64,000 bases of DNA from Heterohyrax brucei (GCA_028571685.1 CM053142.1:128642796-128706795); one strand, 5' to 3'. Shown: positions 1 to 11,662, numbered from the stretch's first letter. Notes: generated from the letters alone by a model not told the origin. Translations and numbers: made by a program.

Positions 1-139
1 TGACCCACATAACTGGGGCCTGCCAGGTCCCACAACCCCATGAACCATTTCCTTACAGTAAATCTCTCTCGCTCTATAAATTTAGTCTAACTGGTTTTAC
101 TTCTCTAGATGAAATGACTAAAATACTCATTCAGTAGTT

Positions 140-416
140 CCAATGATAACAGCCAACTTTCACTGAGTACTTACCATATGCTAGGCACTGCACTACATTG
201 CTTTTTCACGCATTATCTCAGATAATGCTTACAACCTACCTATGTTGTACGTTGGTATTACCATAGTGCATATTTTACAGATGAATAAACTGAGGTACAA
301 AAAAATTGGGTAACTTTCTTAAGGTCCCAAGTGTTGGAGCCCGAATTAAGTCCAGGAATTCTGACTCCGGAGTCATTACCCTCAGCCACAAAGTGATACT
401 GCCTCTTCCTGGGGGT
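140..416 (-). repeat. MIR SINE, antisense copy
   Basis: The plus strand reads as the reverse complement of MIR. It runs from a GAGTACTTACCATATGCTAGG motif near 163, through TTTTACAGATGAATAAACTGAGG, to a tail ending near CACAAAGTGATACTGCCTC. This is an ancient mammalian SINE in the intron downstream of PDZ3. Confidence 0.8.
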
Positions 417-430
417 GTTCTTACGCCCCT

Positions 431-637
431 TGTTATTGTTAGGTGCTGTCAAGTCAATGTTTACTCATTGTGACCCCACATGACAAAAAACAACTGCCCT
501 ATCAGGTTTCCCAGGCTATAATCTTTATAGGAGCAGATCACGAGGTTTTTCTTTTGCAGAGCCACTGGGTTGGTTCAAAATGCCAGCCTTTTGGTTAGGA
601 GCTGAGTGCTTACCCATTATATCACTAGGGAACCTCC
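431..637 (-). repeat. AfroSINE, long form, diverged
   Basis: Read on the minus strand this has the SINE head (CACTAGTG-like start, AACCAAAAGG) and the tail CACAATGAG. An extra internal segment (ATAATCTTTATAGGAGCAGA on plus) marks the longer subfamily. It abuts the MIR on its left. Confidence 0.7.
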
Positions 638-3173
638 AAGTCCCTTGTTACAAATAAGTACACAAGCAGGTTTAAATAAAAGAAAAAAATAATGCTTTTC
701 AAACCATTCCATCGTGACATTATTGCAGAAGCCTCAAATGTAATCTGACACAGAAAATATACGTCTGTGTTCCTCTGCCTAACTGTGCCCTCTTGTCCTG
801 TGCACGATGTCTGAGACAGCGGATGACCACTGCTTCAGTGGCTGTTCGTGGACCCCACAGAGTCGGAGGTCCTTCTGGTACTGAGTGCATTAAACCTAGT
901 GACTCAAACCACATTTTCTTTCTCAAAGTCTGTTTCCTTCGCCCATGACTCTGTCTTCCAAATCTCTGACTGGAAACAATTTCTAAATTAACTGAAAACT
1001 CTGATTCCTTAGTGTTCATATTTGCCAGCAAAAGACACAGCTAATCTCTTATTTCTAGTTGATTAGCTCTCTGTTTCATATTTCGCAGAAAACATGTTAG
1101 TGGATGCTTTGGTGCTAAACACAGTCTGGGAAATTCTGAACCTCCATCCACCCTTGGGTTTAGAAACACACTGTTCAGGCACCAGGAATTCTGAAAATAC
1201 AGCTAGAACTTTCTTGTGAGAAAGGTCAAAATTATGTAACAATTTTGTTACATCAAAGAAAAAGTTTAAGAATTGCACACATAATGGAAATGCTCTTTTT
1301 GGGGTAACTTTTTTTTCTCTCTTAACTGTGATTTATTTATATTTAGGGAATCAGTATTTACTTTTGGAAATACAAGTCTAACTTTTACTCTGTAGAAATG
1401 GAGGAGAAAGGCTGTATGCTTGATACTGAACGCGGTGCGCAGGCGGTGAGAGTCAGAAGCCAGAACGACTTAACCCACCAGCCCTGCTCCCCAAATGCCA
1501 TCAGGCTTTCCAGAGTGAAGGAAAACGTTTTTTCTTTGTCTATGTATTTTAGAATTTAACTTTATTCTCAAATAGTATAAGCCAGTAAATGAAAAATACA
1601 TATTATTTTATGAGTTGGAAACTATTTCAACTTTTTCTTATTTGTATACAGTGTAAGTAAAAGAGAACCAAGAGGAGGTTGCTCAAGGCAGTCACACTTT
1701 AAGGGGTGCACTCCTTAGTTTGATTCACTGATACCAAACTTTGGTGCCCATAGTCCTTTGCAGGAGGCACTGCACAGTGTGCGTTGCTATTCTTAATGTA
1801 CTCCCAGTCCACTGATGAGCTTAGATTAATTAAGGAGACACAGTTTTGGAAATCTCTGCTCTAAGCCAGTCTGAGATAAAGGCTCACGGGGCCTCCAGAC
1901 AGGAGCCCCGTGCATTCCAGCCGGCTGCACCCCCCTGGAGCTCCTTATCGTTTCTATTCAAACGATACTGAATTCCTTTTCATAACCTGCCCATGCTGCG
2001 TCACTCCTCTGTGCCAATGTGTAAAATTAAAATCTGATAAGGGTACTGCTGTACTAGAGATTTTCACTAGCTCCAGGGCTGTCTAAGCTCCATTTAATTA
2101 AAAAGGTTGCATCCAGCTGACTCATTCAGTATGGAAATTAACTAGTCCCTCTCTTTTTCAAACTGTGGAGAAACACAGTGTGTCTTAGTGGGTGAGAGAC
2201 ACAATATAAAGGGTGTTCAAAATCATGAGCAAAATTCCAATTCCAGAGAAAACTGCTCTCTCTAAATATATAAAAATGCATCTTCCTTCCTGAGGTCACC
2301 CTTACAATACTAGCGAGGCCACTGGTTTCAAGAAACTATTTTTTTTAAAAAGGTTGAGGGGATGTACTAGATTTAGTTGAAAGGAAGAGGGATTAAAACA
2401 AAAACACTGGAGAGCTTTTCTTCATTTGATTTTTGGGCTCAAATAAAAATCCACTGTTTGGTTTAAAGGTGTTTAAGGAAGCCTGGGGTAGAGAATGCAC
2501 AAATACCCAGCGAGCACATCTGTGAGCTACAAGGAGGCGAAATGGAGATTCTTTTAGTTCATAGTTTCTAGTGAACTAATGCAGTCCAGTATTCTGAGTG
2601 AGTCAAGCAAGATGTTTAGTTGCAATGATAGTGGTTCTCTAACCCACTCCCTGCTCCAAAAAAAAAAAACAAACTATTCTGGCAAACTGACAAAATAGAG
2701 AAGTTGACTCTTCACACAACTGTTATTTTCCTAAATATTTGCAGATTCTCCTTTCACTATCTACTGTATAATTACACACACACATACACACACACACAGT
2801 GTCAGCCGTATTATTTGCCTCTGTTCTTCAAAGTTCAATATGAGTACAGGAAGACCCCTTCTCTTCATATTCAATTTGCATCAAAAGACTCCTCCTTTTC
2901 TTTCTTTCTTTCTTTTTAAAATATTCAATAATACTAGCCTGAGAAATCAAAAAAAAAAGTTTTCTTTCCTCAGTTTTGGGGTTTCAAATAAATTACTTGT
3001 GGCTTGGACAAAAGGGATTTGGAAGAAGAGAGGAGAAAAGAAAGATAATGTGTAATTTTTAAAACAAATGAGAAAGACAGAAATAAACTTAGTGCTTTGT
3101 TTCCTAAGTTTGTTGGCAGCAGCATTAAGTGTAAGAGGAAGATAAAGAGACTTATTCAGGCAGGTCTTCTCAC
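638..3173. other. Intron sequence downstream of PDZ3, largely unassigned
   Basis: This is the 5' part of the intron after the PDZ3 exon (donor GTGAGA at 3173-3168). No further GRIP1 exon was found here. The stretch is AT-rich with no repeat I can name except a CA-rich microsatellite near 2774-2800 and short A and T runs. Open frames here have no recognisable domains. Confidence 0.55.
2774..2800. repeat. (CA)n microsatellite
   Basis: About 13 ACAC dinucleotides with one TA interruption, in intron sequence. Confidence 0.9.
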
Positions 3174-3343
3174 CATGTTCAGGTCCCTTCAAGGCCAGAC
3201 GGGTCTGATGATGGGGAAGAATCTCTAGCTTGACCTGGTCGGTGGTGTTTGCCAGGAACTGGGTGGCTTCTGCTAGCGTGCAGTACTCCATGCTGGTCCC
3301 GTCAATAGACAAGATGTGATCTCCCACGTGCAGCGCCCCGCAT
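3174..3343 (-). CDS. GRIP1: GRIP1 exon, second half of PDZ3
   Basis: 170-nt exon. The acceptor is TTCTGTAG before 3343 and the donor is GTGAGA after 3174. It completes a split Arg codon and reads [15 protein letters not shown], then [15 protein letters not shown], and ends after GPEH with one base of the next codon. This covers the betaD-betaF strands and helix alphaB of PDZ3, plus the start of the linker towards PDZ4. By alignment with PSD-95-type domains the first alphaB residue is Leu, where PDZ1 and PDZ2 of this gene have His, which suggests a different ligand class. It begins in phase 2 and ends in phase 1, like the other two 'second-half' exons. Intact, with no stop or frameshift. Confidence 0.95.
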
Positions 3344-3974
3344 CTACAGAACCAAGAAAGAGTGCCACAAAGCTCCTACCTATCTGGAATATGATGTGCT
3401 CATCCTTTCTTGTTAAAATTACACACAGTTGTCAATTACTTTTTCTAAAAAGGAAAAGTTTGAATATTGCAGGAAACACCATCTGTCAAATTTTAAGTAC
3501 TATATGAATAGGAACATAAAACCTTTTAGAAAACACTGAAGAATTCCAGGAAATTATTTCTCTGTGTCTCTCTTTCTTAACTATTAGTTTGGGGTAGTGG
3601 TGCTGAAAGTTGAGGGAAACTGAGCAGAAGAGGAGTGAAGAACAAGATAAAATTTTCCCTGGACTTCTCTGTTTATTTCTCCCTATGTTTTATAGCTATA
3701 AATTTGAGGTGGTAAATATTCAGTCTTAAAGCATGACTCACAGAACTGGAAGTGGATCATGTACAACAATTGTAAGTGTGAATGGGAATGACTTGGGGGA
3801 GACACTAGCTGCTCTGTCTTGCTGAACTGAGTCAGCTGAGAACAGCCAGCACCCCAGTGAAGCAGTCAAGTGGTCAGCTCTTTGAACTGGTTACCTTCTT
3901 TGGAATCGTGTTAAAAAAACACACACACAAAACCAAACTGATGGAGAACATGCAAACATCCCGCACCATTGAGT

Positions 3975-4144
3975 AGAACGCCTTTGGATCAACGGCCGTC
4001 TCTGTTAGAGGGCTGCGTGCGGGGCAAGCAGACGGGCCACAGCAGGGGTCGCTGCAGATCACCACCGGGCAGTCAGCCGTGCGCCAGGCAGCGCGAGGCA
4101 CGTGGAAAAGTGAGCTGGACCTAGGCGGAGGAGCGTGTATAAAA
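3975..4144. other. CpG-dense patch followed by a TATA-like run
   Basis: About 15 CpG dinucleotides lie in roughly 165 bp (e.g. CAACGGCCGTC, GCAGCGCGAGGCACG) inside an otherwise AT-rich, CpG-poor intron. TATAAAAA follows at 4137-4144 on the plus strand. An open frame crosses the patch on the minus strand, but its product has no recognisable domain. It could be a hypomethylated element or a young insertion of unknown origin. Confidence 0.4.
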
Positions 4145-4303
4145 ATGTCCATAGTTTGAAGACTCTACCTCTCAAGAAAAAAGTAGTCTCAAGTCCTCCT
4201 TTCCATCAAAAAAGGCCATTTCATACAGATATACTTCGAGTTCTCCATTACGGGAGATAGGTGTGCTCATATCAGAAGCTGTAAAAGTGATTCATTCCGT
4301 GAG

Positions 4304-4467
4304 AAACCCAAAACCAAACACGCTGCAGTCAATTCCAACTCATAGTGACCCTTCAGGACAGAGCAGACCTGCCCCATAGGGTTTTTAAGAGCTTCTGGTG
4401 AGATTCAAACCACCAACTGTTTGGTTAGCAGCTGCAGCTTTTAGTTACTATGCCACCAGGATTCCTA
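4304..4467 (-). repeat. AfroSINE
   Basis: Near full-length minus-strand copy. The plus strand starts AAACCCAAAACCAAAC, passes AGGACAGAGCAGACCTGCC, and ends with the head complement GCCACCAGGATTCC. Confidence 0.85.
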
Positions 4468-5008
4468 TTAGACGGGAAGGCAATCATTTTTCCCTTCTGC
4501 TTTGGTAAGTCTAAAAAATTAATTAGGAGAAAAACATTTCAAGAAAAAGGTATTTTGTTTCTATTGTTACGGAACGCTGTTTTAAGCGACCCTTAAAGAT
4601 GATGCTAACCTAAGGTAGGCATGCTGTAACAGCAGAGGACCTTTCCGTAATAATTACCTTGTTTAAAAAAACTTAAAAAAAAAATTATTATTTCAGAAAA
4701 AAGGGATGAAGTTTAAGGTGGCAGGACTGAACTGTTAACAATTCAGAAAAACCGGAGACTTGACCGCACACAACATAATAACAATGTGCTTAGCTATTCT
4801 ATGTTAAGAACAGGTTATTACACTACAAAAAGTAGCTTGGTTGGTTAATTTTTGTTTTTTTTTCATTGCTAAAGGCCACATCAAACATCTGACGAGGCGC
4901 CATTTGCACCATGGGGTGGCTGATAAGGTAGGTGAACTTTTCAGTACCACAGCAGTAATTTGCTTCCTTATATGAAATGTACATAAGCTACCAAAACAAT
5001 TTTTTTAG

Positions 5009-5036
5009 TGTGTGTGTGTGTGTGTGCGCATATACA
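5009..5036. repeat. (GT)n microsatellite
   Basis: About ten GT units grading into GCGCATATAC, in the intron about 90 bp from the PDZ3 first-half exon. Confidence 0.9.
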
Positions 5037-5120
5037 GCGATGTTATATCTTACATATATTACATAAAAGTTTTTAAAACACACATGCAGTTTGAAAAGCA
5101 GGTGCTTTCTTCCACACTCA

Positions 5121-5348
<228 letters not shown>

Positions 5349-5453
5349 CTAACAATTTTAGCACTAAAACTTCAACTCTGCTCCACATAACCTCCTCACA
5401 GTCAATGGTAACCTCTTAGGGTATCTGTTGTATTTCAGCTTATTGTAAGGTAT

Positions 5454-5909
5454 TGTCATGGATTGAATTGTTTCCTCCCAAAGATGTATGTGTTGACTTG
5501 ATTTGGCTATGAGTCCCAATGTGGTGCCCTTCCTCCCATGTGTTGTGAATCCTGTCTCTGTGAGATTGATGATGGAGAATGGGCAACAGTTGTGTTAGTG
5601 AGGCAGGTCTCAAGCTACAAGCTTGTGAGCTGTAAAAGAGAGAAGTGAGGCGAGGAAGTTGGGAACCTCATACCACCAAGGGAGAAGCACTGAGAGCAGA
5701 GCACGTCCTTTGGACCTGAGGTTCCTGTGCTGAGATGCTCTCAGTAGATTTGGACTCAGCCTACAAGACTGTGATGATTTCTCATACTGAATGGACTTAT
5801 AATTTATAAATGGATTTGCGGCTTACCGGACTGTGTCAATAAAGCTTCTCCTTGTGAAGTCTTCCACTTGTGGTATTTTCTATTAGAGCAGTACCAGGTG
5901 ACTAAGACA
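5454..5909 (+). mobile_element. Solo LTR, MaLR/ERVL-like
   Basis: The element starts TGTCATGG and ends GACTAAGACA (TG...CA ends). It is flanked by a perfect 5-bp target duplication GGTAT (5449-5453 and 5910-5914). A polyadenylation-like AATAAA lies at 5839 near the 3' end, followed by CCACTTGTGGTATTTTC, as in MaLR LTRs. It has no internal coding region. A related LTR lies at 31953-32467. The family assignment is from termini and layout only. Confidence 0.75.
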
Positions 5910-5924
5910 GGTATGCACACGCTT

Positions 5925-6045
5925 GCTTCCTCAATTAGATTTTAAGTGTCACACCAGCTAGGACAATGTCTTATTTATCTTTATATCCTTTGCACTGCCT
6001 GGGGCAGTGCTTTGCACATACTAGGTCTCTCAGTAAACATTTAAA
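5925..6045 (+). repeat. L2 LINE 3'-end fragment
   Basis: GGCAGTGCTTTGCACATACT followed by CAGTAAACATT resembles the L2 3' end, which reads like 'cctggcacatagtaggtgc'. Old and diverged. Confidence 0.5.
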
Positions 6046-6395
6046 AAAAAATTAATCAATAAATATCTTAAAGAGACTACTGTTCATGACTGCATATATG
6101 GATTGCTGGGTGGATGGACGATGGCTCTAATTAACTGGACAGTAGGAAAGGGCACACTAAGTTGAATTTGTAAATCCCTTGGGTCTTTCCCTATTCTGGA
6201 CCTGACCTAAGGTCACCTTCCCTAAGGAGTGGCTTTAAACATGCTCTGTTTGGGGCTTGGAACACTCTTAGTTCCTTCAGTTCCTCCTGACCCTTTGGGA
6301 CTCTGTATGTGTCCGTACAGTACCTCTGCATATGTCGGAAGCCTCTCCTGACTCACGATCGGGTGAGACGCCTTTTTCATGTGCTCTCTCACAGC

Positions 6396-6549
6396 CTCCT
6401 GCAGCACACTGGTTAAGAGCTTACCTGCTAACCAAAATGTCAGCAGTTTGAATCTACCCACTGCTCCTTGGAAACCTTATAAGGAAGTTCTACTGTGTCC
6501 TGTAGGGTGGCTGTCTGTTGGGACCGACTCCATGGTAACAGGTTTGGTT
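6396..6549 (+). repeat. AfroSINE
   Basis: Plus-strand copy with A-box-like CTGGTTAAGAGC, then CTGCTAACCAAAA, box-B-like GCAGTTTGAATC, and the tail TGGGACCGACTCCATGG. Confidence 0.85.
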
Positions 6550-6683
6550 ATCGCATATACCTCACTGTTTCACAGTGGCTGGTTTGCATGACATGTCTTT
6601 GTCCTTTGCCAGGTGGTAAGCTTGCTGTGGAGGCAGACAGCGCATCTTGCCAAGCACAGCATCCCGGGGCCTGATACAGTCAC
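6546..6683 (+). repeat. Local duplication copy A (probable L2 fragment)
   Basis: About 138 bp that recur at 7521-7659 in the same orientation with roughly 85-90% identity by eye. The shared core reads CACTGTTTCACA, then TGGCTGGTTTGCATGACATG. Downstream wording resembles the L2 3' end. Confidence 0.7.
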
Positions 6684-6779
6684 GGGTGTGTCAGAGTCAT
6701 GCAATGAGTAGCTGTCAAATGAATATGAGTGAATGAATAAATGAAAAAATTAATGACATTGCTTAAAGCTTAGATGAAG

Positions 6780-7010
6780 CAGAGGCCAAAAAGAAAACAG
6801 CACTGGACCTGAATTTAAAAAGATCTGCATTTAATTCTTCTTTATACACTATTTTGCTTATGGCACCTTGGGTAAGTCACTAGAACTTCCTAAGCCTACT
6901 TTTTTACCTACATAAACAGTAGGGCCTGTTCCACAGTATTTATTACAATCACATCAATGCATAAAGCATTTTGTAATTTAACAGCACAATACTTACAGGA
7001 TATTATTATT
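6780..7010 (+). repeat. MIR SINE
   Basis: Sense-oriented MIR. It has CAGCACTGGACCTGAATTT, then GGCACCTTGGGTAAGTCACT, a degenerate 'cctcagtttcc' region, and a TATTATTATTATTGAT tail. Confidence 0.75.
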
Positions 7011-7392
7011 ATTGATATGTTATGCCTCAAGCTTTTGAGTCACGTCATTGTTTAAGACTGCACATTGGTCTGTAATGTTTTACTGAGTTTCTGCTGTTCT
7101 ACTGTTTGAGATTTCATTAATACAGTCTTGTCCTTCTTCAAGTACATTTTTATTACTAATGCACTGCTCAAAAATAGTGAGCTAGCAAATCTGTATTCTT
7201 ATTGCAGGAGAGCAGTCGGTATACATTGACTCAAGGGGCTCCAAGTTCTGTGGAGACAGCCATCCTCAGTACAAGATGAAATAAGATAAATCTTGAAATA
7301 AGGCAAAGATGAGAAAAGTCACGCCAAAAAACATATGTACTCCAGTGCTAAGGATTCTTGTATGTATCATACTTCTTACATGATTAACTAAG

Positions 7393-7516
7393 ACAAACCA
7401 AACCCACTGCCGTGAGTCAATTCTGACTCATAATGACCTTACAGACAGAGTAGAACTACCCCATAGAGTTTCCAAGGAGTGCCTGGTGGATTTGAACTGG
7501 CAACCTTCTAGTTATA
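7393..7516 (-). repeat. AfroSINE, head missing
   Basis: The minus-strand copy keeps the 3' two thirds: ACAAACCAAACCCACTGCC to TTGAACTGGCAACC on plus. The tRNA-like head is lost where the duplicated block 7521-7659 begins. Confidence 0.8.
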
Positions 7517-7520
7517 GCTT

Positions 7521-7659
7521 GGTTATAGCATATGCCTCACTGTTTCACAATGGCTGGTTTGCATGACATGTCTTTTTCCTTTGCCAGGCTATAAGCTTGC
7601 TGCGAAGGCAGAGACAGCATTTTGCCAATCACAGCATCCCCAGGGCCTGACACAGTGAC
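7521..7659 (+). repeat. Local duplication copy B
   Basis: Second copy of the block at 6546-6683, offset by about 975 bp. It too starts directly at the edge of an AfroSINE. Confidence 0.7.
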
Positions 7660-8532
7660 TGATGCCACAGGGTTTCCTCTGATACAATTAGTGATATTGA
7701 AATAACTTAGTCAGAAAAACACTTTAAGAGAGCATTAGAACTTGTACATCTTGCTGTCAATTTCAGGCAACATCCCATTAACAACAGCTGGGAGGAGCCA
7801 AAGGTCTTACTTTACTGTGAGGACTCTGGCACTGGGGTGTTATGGCTGTAATTTTCTCTAGGGTGGCAGCTGCCATCTGGTCTTGCTCACCTTGCTGGAT
7901 TAATTCCCCTCATACACTGATGTCAGAGTGGGCCACTGACAGTGTCTTGACTTCTTTCCTTCCCTCTTCCTCATTTCTTATTCTGTTTCTCTTAAGTTGT
8001 CTGCCTAACTCTCACCTTGTGTAGCCCACTGGCCATATGCAACTTCAGTTTGCACCTGTCTCAGCTGGGACACCCTGGTAAAGAACTCCAGTCAGTTCCT
8101 GCGTCCCTGTTTTAGCTGGTCAATTTTCCCTACCTGTCAACTCTAACAATCATAGATCTCTTCCTGAACCCAAGTGCACAGATTTGGATACCTCTAGCTC
8201 CACCTCCAGCAGCCTGTTACCCTATTCCTCCTTGAGCACACTCCCCAGCAACCTCTTTGCTGGCTCAGGTTGGAGATCATGGGAGCTCTAGGTCACTAGG
8301 CTTTTTCCTGCATGATTTTCCAGATCTTTAAGAATGACTAATTTTGGATTTTCCAAACCACTTGCCATAGTCTTATTGGATGTCAGTAGACAGGTTTGTG
8401 AGGTTATAATCATTTATACTCTTCACATGATTTTCTCATGTCTGAAGAGAATCTTAGTTTTGAGGATGAAAGTAATAGTTTCTACGTTATTCATAACTTA
8501 ATTGCTTACAATTGAAAGAAGCTGGCAGTTGT

Positions 8533-8915
8533 TTCTGTTGTTTTTAGGTGTCAGTGAGTCGGTTCTGACTCATAGTGAACCTATGCACATCAGAATGAAA
8601 CACTGCCTGGCCTTGCACCACGCCCACAATTGTTTTTATGCTTAAGCCCACTGTCGTGGCCACTGTGTCAATCCATCTCATCAAGGGTCTTTCTCTTTTT
8701 CACTGACTCTCCATTTCACCAAGCATGATGTCCTTCTCCAGGGACTGATCCTTCCTGACAACATGTCCAAAGTATGTAAGATGCAGTCTTGCCATCTTTG
8801 CTTCCAAGGAGCACTCTGGTTGTGCTTCTTCCAGAACAGATCTGTTTGTTCTTTCGGTGGTCCTGGTACCCTTATTATTCTTCTCCAAAACCAGCACTTG
8901 TTTCTAGGTATTGCA
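8533..8915 (-). mobile_element. RTE/BovB-type LINE, 3' end
   Basis: The minus strand encodes an RTE C-terminal stretch (RTNRSVLEEAQPECSLEAK, then YFGHVVRKDQSLEK) with no full ORF. The 3' end (low coordinate) is GTTCACTATGAGTCAGAACC, which is shared with the AfroSINE tail. 5'-truncated and non-coding. Confidence 0.85.
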
Positions 8916-8919
8916 TTTT

Positions 8920-9290
8920 TCTTTCTTAATTCAGTAATACAATTTCTAAGTTTTGTTGAGCAAAGGCTGACCAGCTACAGAGGACCTTTCCCAACTCCTC
9001 TTGTAGTGAGGTATAGATACGTGACTAAGTTCTAGTCAACAGGAAATAAATGGAAATGAAATGAAATGCTTTCAGAATGACTTTTTAAAGAAAAATCTGT
9101 GCCCTCCCTTCCCTTATTTCCTTCTCCTTCATGTTGGATATAAATCCAGAAATGATAAGCCATTTTCACTCTTGCAGACAAGGGTATGGAGCCACAAGAT
9201 ACAGCCTAAGTTCCTGAAAGTCTATCTCCAGAAACTGCTTAAGCTCTCGAGAAATAAACTTCTGTCTTATAGAAGCTAGTACTGTTAGTT
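8920..9290 (+). repeat. Ancient interspersed repeat, family unassigned
   Basis: GATACGTGACTAAGTTCTAG, then AATAAACTTCTGTCTTATAG near 9253, resembles a widespread old mammalian element ending in 'ataaacttctatctt'. I cannot name the family. Confidence 0.35.
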
Positions 9291-9949
9291 TGAGTCTGTT
9301 GCAGCTGAATCTACATCCTTATAGTCCTTTTCATTTAAATTGATCCCATCAGTGTACTTTTGCAACTTTTATTCTAAGAAGAAGATATTTCAAACCAGAT
9401 ATTTGCAGATACAGATCTTAGGAAATGACAAGCATTACCCAACACACATGCTAGGTGCTCATTTTTCTTAGAAGTATTAATTACATCACGATTAAACATC
9501 ATAGTTTTTAAAAAGGTTATCAAGCATATTCATAAATTATTTCAATATATTCTTTAAACTACTATTCTTCTTTCCTAGACTATATATTTATGAAACTATT
9601 AAAAATTACATTCTTATATGGTGAAGAATTAATATTCAAATTGTTAGAGGAAAAAAGACCAGAATAGGAGTATCAACAAGCTTGCAAAATGGGTGCTGGA
9701 TCCCCTGCAAGATCCTTCTGTCATTAATTTAGAAGTGAAGAAGGTGTACCCATACCAAAAACTCTTCGTCTGGAAACTAGAATAACAGTCTTTCTTTAAG
9801 TACTACTTTTCCTATTAAGACTTTGAAGGAAGAGTAAGTATAACATTTCTATTTGAAGGAAGCTAATGTGTAATTAGTGGGTTTTGTTCTAAAACTTAAA
9901 TTAGAAAGCTTTAAAATTCTGAGACAACAGATTTCAAAGTCACGGTGAA

Positions 9950-10130
9950 GGGAGAGGCAGTGTGGTGCTGAGTGGATTTCAGAGCTGTTCACCTCCAGGA
10001 ATAATGAGAGTAGTCCTAAATATGTCAGCAACTTACCATGTGACCCTGGCCACCAGCCCTCTTAGCAGGCATTATCTTTACCTATAAAATAAAGGGATTC
10101 AAATAAAAGCTCTCTAGCTGCAGCAGTCTA
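9950..10130 (+). repeat. MIR-like SINE, diverged
   Basis: CTTACCATGTGACCCTGGCC, then ATTATCTTTACCTATAAAAT matches the MIR 'tgtgaccttggg' and 'tcatctgtaaaat' core in order. Confidence 0.5.
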
Positions 10131-10381
10131 TGAGCCTACAGAGAGAGAGTAATGCTAAGTCAATAAGAGGTTAATGGCCAGCCAGAGAAAATTAAGAAAA
10201 GTTTACAAACTTAAAAAAAAGAGTACAGAAGAGCTGGAACCTAAATTTCAATACCTACTACAGAAGTAAGGGGTAAACTGCTAGAGATAAAGAGTGATTC
10301 TAGACCACTGGTGTTTATCAAGGTGGGAAGAAATTTCCTGATTTAAAGTATGTTCATGATGACAATAACACATACACAAAG

Positions 10382-10497
10382 AAACAAACCCAGTGCTATT
10401 GAGTCAGTTCTGATTCATAGCCACCCTACAGGGCACAGTAGACCTGCTGCTTAGTTTCTAAGGAGCACCTGGTGGATTCAAACTGCTGACCTTTTGG
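10382..10497 (-). repeat. AfroSINE, head missing
   Basis: AAACAAACCCAGTGCTATTG to CAAACTGCTGACC on plus is the 3' part of a minus-strand copy. Confidence 0.8.
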
Positions 10498-11124
10498 TGA
10501 CCTTTGGGACAGCAGATAATATTAAATTTTCCTATTAAGGCTCGACGGCACGTGGCTTGGCTATTAAGGCATTTTTCAGGGCACAGCTCCAACTTTCTAA
10601 CATGACTTTATGGTGAGGAGAGGAAGGCTATCTCACGTAAAGATGATCAAGGGTCACTGACAACAGCTTACTGCGGGGGGGCCCTGTGCCTGAACCTTCC
10701 CCCTGGGGGGCACAGTCTTCCCTCACCATGATCGCTCTTATCTTTCAGGACACATTGTTCCACTCAGCTCCCCCTGCCACTTGGAACTCTTCTTGGATGT
10801 CCCACAGGCATGTCAAACACAAAATGTCTGAAAGTGAACAATCAGCCCACCCCGGTCCACTGGCTCTTCTCCAGGTTACCCTTTCCCAGAAGCAGCTTGC
10901 GTTATAATTCACTGGACAAACCAGAAACCCAGGAGTCGTCTTCGACTCTGTCTTCTCCCTCATCCTCCGTATTCAATCATGAGTCCTTGATTTTTCTGCT
11001 TAAATAGTTCTGTTTCATTCTTTCTGTCTCCGTGATCACTGTTTTAGTCCAAGCTACCATCATTGGATATCCCCACATACATTCATGTCCTCCACTTTCC
11101 CCAGTCTGGGGTAATCTTTCAAAG

Positions 11125-11460
11125 TACATATCTGGAACCATGAAAGCATAATATTACATGGAAGAAGCAGGTCACAAAAGACAATGTATTGTATCCTTTT
11201 ATTTATATGAAATGGCCAGAACAAGTAAATTCATAGAGTTTACAGATGGTAGGCTACTGGTTGCCTAGCACAGGAGGAAGAAAGAAAGAGTTGGGGGTGA
11301 TGGTTAAGGGGTACAGTGTTTCTTTCCTGGATTCCTGAGAATGCTCCAAAATTGATTGTGGTGATGGCAGTACAACTCTGTAAGTAGGCTAAAAAACCCT
11401 CTAAACGGACGAATTTTATGGTAGATGAATTACATCTCAGTATATCTATTACAAAAAGCC
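11125..11460 (+). mobile_element. L1M-type LINE 3' end
   Basis: CACAAAAGACAATGTATTGT, TTTATATGAAATGGCCAGAA, GGCTACTGGTTGCC and GGTGATGGCAGTACAACTCT match the 3' UTR of old L1M families. A similar fragment is at 13505-13727. Confidence 0.7.
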
Positions 11461-11662
11461 CCCAAAAGGAACATGTTTAATCATGTTAACCCCATTCTTA
11501 AACTCTTCCAACAACTTTTCCTATAATAGGGTAAAACAATGATCCACCAACACTTGCATGATCTGGTTCTTATTTACCTCACCAATTTCATCTTTCACCA
11601 CTCTGTCCTTGTTCTCCCTGCTCCAGCCTCCCACCCCCTTTCAGTTCTTCAAACATGCCAGG

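Noticed and set aside
720-1031. 103-codon minus-strand frame, tested as the next GRIP1 exon
   Set aside because: Sequence does not match the PDZ3-PDZ4 linker of GRIP1 and lacks matching splice phases.
2947-3173. Extension of the PDZ3 frame beyond GPEH
   Set aside because: A good donor (GTGAGA) follows GPEHG and the continuing residues do not fit GRIP1; this is intron read-through.
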